Source: Emmonsiellopsis sp. PD_33 | Lineage: Eukaryota; Ascomycota; Eurotiomycetes; Onygenales; Ajellomycetaceae | Assembly (NCBI GenBank): GCA_032988165.1 | Contig: JANTQF010000114.1 | Location: 39,610-103,609 of the forward strand | DNA: 64,000 bases | Reading direction: 5' to 3' | Position numbers and translations under genes: made by a program | The notes under the pieces: generated by a model | Seen by the model: only the letters and a program-made list of their open reading frames with translations | Database searches by the model: none | Told to the model about the DNA's origin: nothing | In this document: piece by piece, positions 56,974-64,000 of the stretch | How the letters are laid out: each line of letters opens with the position of its first letter | Numbering within the stretch: the stretch's first letter is position 1

Positions 56974-58314
56974 ATGGCCTGCTCCACCCCCCTGGGGAAA
57001 TTCGGCAAGCTGGCCCCCGAACTTCGCTTCATGATCTGGGAGAACCTTGCCCCAGTTGGAAAAGACACAGCAGGCGAACCTGCTGAGAAGGCAGACCTTA
57101 GCATCCTCCGCGCCAGCAAATATCTCTACCACGAGATATCCGACACCATCTACTCGCATGCCGTGCTAGAGTTTGACGTTTCACCCTTCGACAATCCGAA
57201 TGAGAAACTTGTATCGGCCTTTTTCAAACGCGGATATCATCAGGAGCTCATCGGGGACGATGAACGGCCCGAATGGGTCCTGAAGAGCGTCGAAGACGCA
57301 TTAGAGCGTGGCTTTGGTTCCCTGCCCTGGAGTAAATTCGAAGCGGTAGTCGTCAACTTCATGGCCCCGGACCACGAAGACGGAGGGCAAATCTTCCGTG
57401 AATGGCAAAAGGCCTGCGATCTCGTCAGACTGTTCCGGAAAGCAGATGTAATCAACAAGTTGGTCATACGACTGAAGAAAGGCAAGAACCTGGACTGGGT
57501 CCGCAGCTGGAGCTATAATGGTCATAGGGGGTTACTTACCCGATCCCTCCAATATTACCAGTCAACGTGCAGGTCCGACTACGACGCCGTCGTGCTTCCC
57601 TTCTGTTTACTACAGAATCTCCGAGATCTGGTTGTTGAACCGCACTCCCCAGAGTTGCGGGAGGCAATGGACTGGACGGTCATTGATCACGCCCTCAGCA
57701 CCGCGCGCAGCGCCCGGGACGGGGTGGGCACGAGTCGGAAAGATATCAAGGAGATGGAAATTGTGCACCACATGTCGATGTATGGGAGTGTGTGGGAGAA
57801 ACTCCATGGACGCATGGCCATGGCGATCCGGGATGAACTGTTGTTGTGCTATTGGGACGACGACACGAGCAACGGCCTTTCCCAATTTGAGATGGACATA
57901 GTGGCAGATGGGGGAGGCGTGCTCTGGGATCCCGTAATCGATCCATTCTTTGGACTATTGTCCAAAATCACCAACTTTGCTAGCCCGCTGACGCCGAGGA
58001 GATTAACCTTTATCCCCCCGATCGTCGTTCAGAGGAGGCTCCTCATAGTATTGACAGAAGCCATTCTATTTGTTGACTGGCTACCGGAACTGAACAAGTT
58101 TGATTACCTGCACCTTTTCGGCCTGCCAGAATACCAGGAAGAAGGATGGAACTCAATCAATTTCGCAGGAATAAATTACCCCCCAATCAGGGTAGAAAGT
58201 ATTCTAGAGAAGAGTGAATTGCTGTATTGCTGGCAGAGATTGTTGAGCAACCCGAAACATCAGCTGTACTTTAGAGATCTTTGGGAGAACCACGTCAGGA
58301 ATAGCGGATCGTGA
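56974..58314 (+). CDS. 2EXR/F-box-like domain protein
   Basis: Intronless, 446 residues. The N-terminal LGKFGKLAPELRFMIWENLAP (residues 7-27) is the F-x-x-LP-E-L-R-x-x-I-W motif of the fungal 2EXR family, related in layout to F-box helices. It continues with ILRASKYLYHEISDTIYSHAVLEFDVSP, the usual second motif (cR.IY.E....Y). The remainder is globular and aromatic-rich without a recognised domain, and ends LYFRDLWENHVRNSGS. No signal peptide or membrane helix. The family is large in Pezizomycotina and of unknown role, possibly as adaptor proteins. The start follows a C/A-rich leader and fits the first ATG of the frame. Confidence 0.85.
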   Translation: MACSTPLGKFGKLAPELRFMIWENLAPVGKDTAGEPAEKADLSILRASKYLYHEISDTIYSHAVLEFDVSPFDNPNEKLVSAFFKRGYHQELIGDDERPEWVLKSVEDALERGFGSLPWSKFEAVVVNFMAPDHEDGGQIFREWQKACDLVRLFRKADVINKLVIRLKKGKNLDWVRSWSYNGHRGLLTRSLQYYQSTCRSDYDAVVLPFCLLQNLRDLVVEPHSPELREAMDWTVIDHALSTARSARDGVGTSRKDIKEMEIVHHMSMYGSVWEKLHGRMAMAIRDELLLCYWDDDTSNGLSQFEMDIVADGGGVLWDPVIDPFFGLLSKITNFASPLTPRRLTFIPPIVVQRRLLIVLTEAILFVDWLPELNKFDYLHLFGLPEYQEEGWNSINFAGINYPPIRVESILEKSELLYCWQRLLSNPKHQLYFRDLWENHVRNSGS

Positions 58315-58569
58315 AGAAGGATTGGGTATTATCTAGGAACCAGACTTAATTTCCTCCATTATGGCTTCATTCATCTTTCTATTTTGCAATTTCACAAACA
58401 CCGTCTAAAAAAAACATCGTGGAGTCTCTCAACAGACTAGTACTCCTCTACCGAAATAACGATTAGTATCTATGTAGGTCAGTTGGATCCACTTCAGCCT
58501 CCGAGTCCATGCTAGAAGAAAAGAGGATGGGACTTGGCATTGCGCAGTCTCAGCAAAGAAGGTCTCCAA

Positions 58570-59837
58570 CTAGATAGCTGGCAGCTGGCTAACGATTCCT
58601 GTCTTTTTGTCCGAGATGTACAGTATTCCGTTTCCGTCAGGGCATGTAGCGGTGTAAAAATTCTGTCGAAGGAACATTCCCGAACAGCGCTGCTGGGTAC
58701 CTGCATTCCCAGGAGTAATAGTAGCCCTAACTCGCATAATCTTCTCCAATGGAGCACCGTTCACAACTAGTTGTATTTCAACCAGGATTGATCTCCTCAT
58801 TACCTGTCCATTGGCAGTCTCCAAATGGACATTAGCCATATGATGAGCATATCCTTGAGGAATATGAAGATCGCGCACATCGTCACGGTATAGCTCCAGG
58901 AACTCTGATCCAGTATCGTCTAAAAATGGACCAAAGGTTCTGAAATCTGTGGCTCCAATTGCACGAATCCTAATGCTATACTATATAGAGTAAGGACGTG
59001 CCAAACACCCAGCAAGTATGTACAAAGATATTAACCAACCGTATGCATGTGAGAAGTATGGCTAGGAACGAAAGATTGGGTAATCATCTTCCTTTGAATA
59101 TAAACACGTGTCTAGCAAACGTTGTCAGAATTTTCTTGGTCAGAGGATACATCACCGCACCCTATCATGGCATACATACGTCTTCGGTCCACAGATCACC
59201 TGGTCCATACTTTTCCTCCAGCTCAGGAACTAGAGTACCCAGCTTTTCGAGCATTGGATCGTCGGTTGGCAATGGCCCCATAATCATATGGCCGGCGTAC
59301 CATACAGTTGTAAGCTCGTCATTGACTTTGTTCAGTTTGCCCTTGCGGTATGCATCAAGGATAGCATCAATGTTCACTCTCATCTGGTCATCTTCTGCAC
59401 TGGGACGCAGTTGGTACTTGAGAACCCTAATTCGCCACAGCACGTCGGGGTCGAGGTCCTTTGGCTCTGAGGGATCGATACTAGAGTCATTATTAATATC
59501 CAACGCCCAAAATGAACAAAGGGACAGAGGACATGGGCCAAGGTTAGTACTTACGGCGGCGCAGGTGGTAGCTCCTGTATGCTCTTTTGGAAATACTCGA
59601 CGCTACATCCTTCAGCTATGCACTCTTCGTACTCTGCCACCAGGGCCTTCTTGGTCCTGAGAGCAAGCAGATTTAGTTAGCAGCGAGCATTGGCGTGGGT
59701 TGCAAATGGGCTTCTTACTCGATGTAGTGGCGATCGAACATTGCCATGTTAACATTGGCTTTAGGAAACTTGGCCATCATCTCGTCAATAGTCATGTCAG
59801 TGCGGCGAGCAGCATCGTTGCCGGGCTTCTCAGTCAT
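58570..59837 (-). CDS. retropepsin-like (DTGS) fungal orphan-family protein
   Basis: Five exons assembled: 59719-59837, 59555-59656, 59180-59480, 59040-59111 and 58570-58980, in frame, giving 334 residues. The start is MTEKPGNDAARRTDMTIDEM. The middle has DLDPDVLWRIRVLKYQLRPS and a charged helix, then YAGHMIMGPLPTDDPMLEKLG. The last exon begins YSIRIRAIGATDFRTFGPFL, continuing DDTGS (220-223), then EFLELYRDDVRDL. D-T-G-S in this setting resembles the active site of retroviral-type aspartic proteases. The end, GMFLRQNFYTATCPDGNGILYISDKKTGIV, could match the second beta-sheet half. Related proteins appear to be widespread in filamentous ascomycetes, by my recollection. Protease activity is inferred only. 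Exon 4 uses a non-consensus donor (GTTGGT), so that join is uncertain. It lies 300 bp from the transposon-rich right end. Confidence 0.7.
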
Positions 59838-60407
59838 GGTTTCTGCAGGTGGGTGTCGTAGAGGCACTGCTGTTCAGGTTTCTGACGGGGGTTGGGTGCT
59901 GAAAACGTCGAGATCTCGACTCCTTCACGAGCTAGCGGGCAACCTGATATCGAATCCCAGGTTTTACTGCAGTATGGGACACACTGAAATCCAAGGAATA
60001 ACCATCGCAGTGGTTGACAACAGAGAGAAAGGATGAGGATTCAGAGGACCAAGATAAGCTGTCTATGACGTTGCCCCCATACCGGAATCTAGCGGCATTT
60101 TTCAACGCCGGATTTACGGTTGATCCGCCGTCTATATAGATACACTGTCAACCAATGGTTAACTGACCATCAACTTTTAATTAAACAGTCAGTTGATGGT
60201 TAAATCATATAAAATGTCTCATTTAATCCACATCTTGTATATCTTGACAGTAGGGAATGAATTGACAGTCTATATATCTTAACAGTCAAGTAGAATCTTA
60301 ACTATAGGAGTTGAATTAACCACCCAGAGCCTCCTTCCAAGTTACATCTCCCAGATTCTCCCTTCTTCCACCTATCTTCTCTTGATTTGAAGCTTCAAAT
60401 CTGCCTG

Positions 60408-60715
60408 CTAACCTGCTACTAACCTGCTACTAATCTGCCTACTAACCTGCCTACTAACCTGCCTACTAACCTACATACTGACCTACATACTGACCTACAT
60501 ACTGACCTACTAACCTGCCTACTAACCTACATACTGACCTACATACTGACCTACATACTGACCTACTAACCTGCCTACTAACCTACATACTGACCTATGT
60601 ACTGACCTACTAACCTGCCTACTAACCTATATACTGACCTGCCTACTAACCTATGTACTGACCTACTAACCTGCCTACTAACCTGCCTACTAACCTGTGT
60701 GCTACTAACTAACAT
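60408..60715. repeat. 12-bp minisatellite, two alternating unit types
   Basis: Units of type CTGCCTACTAAC and CTACATACTGAC alternate in blocks (two or three of one, then two or three of the other), with shorter CTACTAAC variants in between, for about 300 bp. The regular higher-order pattern (for example blocks at 60455-60545 and 60545-60600) suggests expansion by slippage or unequal exchange. Confidence 0.9.
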
Positions 60716-60735
60716 ACTGATGAGGCAGCAAGCGT

Positions 60736-60739
60736 AGTT

Positions 60740-60773
<34 letters not shown>

Positions 60774-60774
60774 A
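60736..60774. repeat. TAG trinucleotide microsatellite
   Basis: About 12 uninterrupted TAG copies between the minisatellite and a run of CAACTACAGGT-type repeats (60804-60848). Confidence 0.9.
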
Positions 60775-62280
60775 GTAGTGGTGTAGGTAGGGTGGAAGTA
60801 GGGTCAACTACAGGTCAACTACAGGTTAACTACAGGTTAACTACAGGTGAAATATTGATACAGGGAGTCAAGGGTGTGATGGACATTTAGCAGAGTTAAC
60901 CATCAAGTTTTAATTTATAGTGGTTAGTGTATAGTTTGTGCTCAACTGTCTGATTAAGTTGACTGTAGCTTGACCATTGGTTGACTGTCAGGCAATGGTT
61001 TTTCAGAGCCATATATTTCTGGTATAGCCCCTTAACCATGTCAGGTGATCAGATGTATCATATATGTATGTTCTTGATTGGGTCAGCAGAACAGTATCTC
61101 AGTGAGAGAACATCAGTAAAATACTTGTATTTTAGTGTCCTTTTGCTCACCACCTTTTGATCATATAGTGCACTTTAGTTTCTCTGCCTTAATCTCCTCC
61201 TTTTCTTCTATCCTTAACATCCTATATATTCTACCTCTTCACTATATATATATATCTTATATATCTATACTGTCATCATATTTATTCCTCCTACTGAATA
61301 CTCTTTATTACTCTCTAAGTGCTACTTAACCTTCAGTCCATCTATTTTCTTACTATTTTTAATGGTTATTTGAGATTCTTTCAGTATCTCCTATTATAAT
61401 ACTCTTAATGACATTTTAGGTCTCAGGCTTTCTATTACTTTCATTGATGCTCTAAGGTCTAAGCAAATAGATGAGATTACTTAGTTAGCTGTGCTAGTAC
61501 TATCTATTTCTATTTTACCTACTAGGCCAGTACTGCTAGTACAGTCTGCTGCTGTGCTGATAGTACCAGTACAGTCTATCTTTATAACTTTATTAATTAT
61601 TTTAGTGCTGTCTGTACAGTCTGTCCCTTTCTTGCCTACTATATTCACTTAATTATTATAGTGAGCTAAGTATGAGATCTATAATCATTAGATATATAAG
61701 ATGAATTAATATTTTAACTATCTCTTTCATTATCTTTATTAGTTCTAATATTCTTTATGTATCTATATGTTACATACTTTCTCTGTAGATTCCATCTTTT
61801 AGTTATTTATCACTAATTTCTTTTTTCTTTTTAATTTTAGACTACTATCTCTTCACATTTTTAATGTTAGCATTAAATCATTAATTTCATTTATAAGATT
61901 ATAAGATTTATAAAGTTATTTTGAGTTAGATTCATTAATATCTTCATTTAGTATATATATATATATTCTATTGTCTATTACTCTTTATTAGTCTCTTTTA
62001 TTATCTATTATTCTCTATACTTTTTATTATCTATATCTTTATTCATCTTACTTTATCTTCATTTAAATATTACTTCTTACTTTTTATTATTATATCTTTT
62101 ATTACTCTGTCTTTTCAGGTTCCTTCATCTTCTATTCTCTTTATGGTAGATTTAGTGTCTTTTTCTCCTCTAATCTCTATACTTAAGACCCTTTTAAGTT
62201 TCATATCATCATCAGTTTAGACTCTCATTTCTTATCATACCTGCAACAGCTACTATGAATAATATATCATTAGTTCTTAA

Positions 62281-63770
62281 TATACCTAGTATTTAGTATG
62301 TCTGGGTTTAGCCAGGACAGCTGCTCCTCTAGTGTCTATTCTCTTCAGATTTGCTCCAGATAAGGGTCATATTTACTCAGATTATTATTACTAGCTTCTG
62401 AACTCTCAGTATAAGTATTATGATGAGTGTCAAGCTGCTCATAGAGCTCTAATTAGATCTAATATTATTATTATTACTTAGATACTTCTATTCTGCACTA
62501 ACTGTAGCCTTAAACCTCTACCTGACTGCTGAAGTAGTCATTGTACTGCCTGTAGAAAGAGAATTAAAACTAGAGTAATTATTAAGTGTATTATGTGTAA
62601 GATCTCTTTATTAAATTATTGTGAGAAATACTATTAGGATTGCCAGGACATTACTATTATTTATTACTATAAGGGTTGTAATTTTAGACCTCTTCCTGAT
62701 GATTAGTTCAGTCATTATCTGAACTGCTATAATAATAGAGGGCCTTAGAGTGCTTTTTCATATCTTACCTGTAATATCTATTTTTAGTATTTTAATGATC
62801 CTCTAACAGTTAATGCAGATATTATTTAATACTCTACTTACTCTATACTTAGTATTTCATTCATTCTTACATCATTATCTAATGCTGCCCACTAGGAATC
62901 TCTAAATTTTAAGCATATAGATAAGGTCTGTTCTGTGTGTGATACTTTATTCTGAGCTTCTAAGTTATTTAAGATAAAACATCCTCAGGGTTACACTAAT
63001 TATTATAAGAATAAGAGAGTTACCTTTACTTCTCCTTCTATATCTGAGTCTGTTGAAGAGTCTATTATTTACTTTTTCTTCTCTAGGGCCTATAAGCTAT
63101 TATCTTTCTTCTTTCAGAATATACATTTAATAAATTCATTATTATTATTTACCTCTATTAGTTTTAAATCCTTCTTTCATCTTTCAGCTAATGAGCATCT
63201 ATATATCATGCAGGTCTAGGGTAGTATCTACTATATAATAAGGTCATTGAAGGTAGATACAGGTTTTACTGCTTTTACTCAGCTTTATTTTCTTAATCCT
63301 CAGAAGGTTACTTAGAATTACATTTAGAGTTGAAATTTCAAGCTCAGGTAGCATGAGATTATTACCTTGCTTAATACCTATATTTATTTAAATAACCTCT
63401 TTATTAGTATCCTTCATCAGGTTAAGAATGTTCTACATGATAGTACTAATAAATCTTCTTATCTACATCTAAATTCTTTCCTTCATTTTATATTAAATAA
63501 GAATGAGAGGTATCATTATGATCTATTTATTACTACTAATAAGCTTACTCTATTTATGCCTGACATGACCCATAAATTCTCTAATATTAATTATAGAAAT
63601 GTGTGTCTCTATCTTCATCAAGCTTTTATTACTAAGAATCTGTCAAGCTATTAGATTGCACTTCAGGAGCTCCAAGAGGGTGATTCAGCTTTGAATTTTA
63701 TGAGGTCTTCCTCAGAATCTATAGTAATAGGCCCTGCCTCAGATTTAATAGCTTACTCTTACATAGTGTT
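62281..63770 (+). mobile_element. Helitron fossil with Helitron_like_N region, one frame, about 17 stops
   Basis: Translating one plus-strand frame (codons starting at positions equal to 1 mod 3, e.g. 62281) from 62281 to about 63770 gives continuous protein-like sequence without a single indel, interrupted by about 17 stops, nearly all TAG or TGA. Early parts have Cys pairs (CTNCSLKPLPD..HCTACR and KGCNFRPLPD..LNC). Then come CSVC, FFQNIHLINSLLLFTS, IMQV*GSIYYIIRSLKVDTG, FTAFTQLYFLNPQKVT, and later NERYHYDLFITTNKLTLFMPD with SNINYRNVCLYL. These match the order of motifs in the N-terminal domain of fungal Helitron helicases (G-x-I-Y-H-x-I-x-S-L, F-x-QLY-x-DP, then R-x-Y-N-L-P-x-x-x-E-x-A-x-I-M-P). 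The Rep and helicase parts are not in this window. Confidence 0.7.
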
Positions 63771-63779
63771 GTTTTTTTT

Positions 63780-64000
63780 CGGGTTCGGGTTGAAAAACCA
63801 CCTCGGGCGCCTGCCCGAACGGGTTATCGGGTCGGGGGGGGTCAACCCGAAAAGCCCGTTGCGGGTTGGCGCTAGTCCCAAATAGGCTTAGCGCCGGCCA
63901 TATTAGGCTTAGCGCGTTCCAAATCTGGATTAGCGCGCCAAGGCCTGAGTGCACTAACCGCATTGGGACTGCGCTAAGCCTAATATGGCCGGCGCTAAGC
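63780..64000. mobile_element. GC-rich, CpG-intact fragment with perfect 30-bp inverted repeat
   Basis: At 63780 the CpG-free block stops abruptly and GC-rich sequence begins. It holds CGGGTT/AACCCG repeats (63781-63870) and then several GGCTTAGCGC/TTAGCGCG units. The 30 bp at 63886-63915 are found as an exact reverse complement at 63971-64000, the last bases of the window. In between, units of about 28 bp ending in TTAGCGC recur at about 63890, 63915 and 63938. The rest of the element, if any, lies to the right. It looks like the end of a young inverted-repeat element inserted into older mutated DNA. Confidence 0.65.

Larger units (their letters stand above)
60146..60996. mobile_element. non-autonomous TIR element, about 850 bp, carrying a minisatellite
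   Basis: Sequence at 60146-60200 (CTGTCAACCAATGGTTAACT..., then CAGTCAGTTGATGG) recurs as the reverse complement near 60945-60996 (TTGACCATTGGTTGACTGTC...). The match extends over about 50 bp with several differences and one gap. Sub-terminal copies of a TTGACAGT/AACAGTCAA motif occur at about 60243, 60259 and 60279. The interior is the 12-bp minisatellite and a TAG run. No coding sequence. A target-site duplication could not be defined. Subterminal repeats of this kind suggest a hAT- or Mutator-like non-autonomous element, but the superfamily is not settled. Confidence 0.6.
60734..63779. repeat. CpG-free AT-rich repeat block
   Basis: Scanning every line, I find no CG dinucleotide from about 60734 to 63779, while flanking sequence has them at normal density. 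The block is AT-rich with many TATA and TTAT runs. CpA is still common, so the loss is CpG-specific. This is the pattern left by C-to-T mutation at CpG in repeats, such as CpG-directed repeat-induced point mutation or deamination of methylated CpG. 60997-62280 contains no recognisable coding trace. Confidence 0.85.

Noticed and set aside
60408..60715. CRISPR-like array
   Set aside because: Units are contiguous 12-mers without unique spacers, in a eukaryotic genome; it is a minisatellite.

Overview
The window is fungal nuclear DNA. Genes carry many short (about 50-80 bp) GT-AG introns, 5' splice sites are mostly GTAAGT/GTATGT, and the recognisable proteins are typical of filamentous ascomycetes: TOK potassium channel, PalI, RTA1, Sed5, and a Rad7/Rad16 pair with Pezizomycotina-like sequence. 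I infer Pezizomycotina, most likely Eurotiomycetes. The almost complete loss of CpG in the repeat block at the right end would fit Onygenales, but that is tentative. Exon structures were assembled by hand from reading frame, splice signals and family similarity; no search was run. No tRNA, rRNA or CRISPR array was found.

Layout. 1-14.4 kb is a dense block of minus-strand genes: a DUF3433-type membrane protein running off the left edge, a single-pass membrane protein with a disordered tail, a TOK-type K+ channel, a HerA-like P-loop ATPase, and the pH-signalling protein PalI. 14.4-24.5 kb is gene-poor and holds an HNH-nuclease gene broken by one in-frame stop. 24.5-30 kb has a secreted FAD-linked oxidoreductase and two divergent orphan paralogues. 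30.8-34.4 kb has two minus-strand multi-pass membrane proteins, one of them RTA1-type. 35.8-44.1 kb has the Golgi syntaxin Sed5 facing a four-exon gene for an 1841-residue disordered protein. 45.5-54.7 kb has a small membrane protein, an isochorismatase-fold hydrolase, and the divergent pair RAD16/RAD7. 57-59.8 kb has a 2EXR/F-box-like protein and a gene with a retropepsin-like DTGS motif. From 60.1 kb to the right end the sequence is repetitive: a terminal-inverted-repeat element containing a 12-bp minisatellite, a CpG-free AT-rich block with a Helitron fossil still in one reading frame, and a GC-rich, CpG-intact fragment with a perfect 30-bp inverted repeat.

How genes work together. Rad7 and Rad16 form the damage-recognition/E3 complex of global-genome nucleotide excision repair, and here they share one 597-bp promoter region. 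PalI belongs to the plasma-membrane sensor of the PacC ambient-pH pathway. TOK, PalI, RTA1 and the other membrane proteins are plausible surface functions, but nothing in the sequence ties them into one pathway. The retropepsin-like gene and the orphan paralogues are the least explained genes; the HNH pseudogene and the transposon fossils record gene loss and repeat defence.
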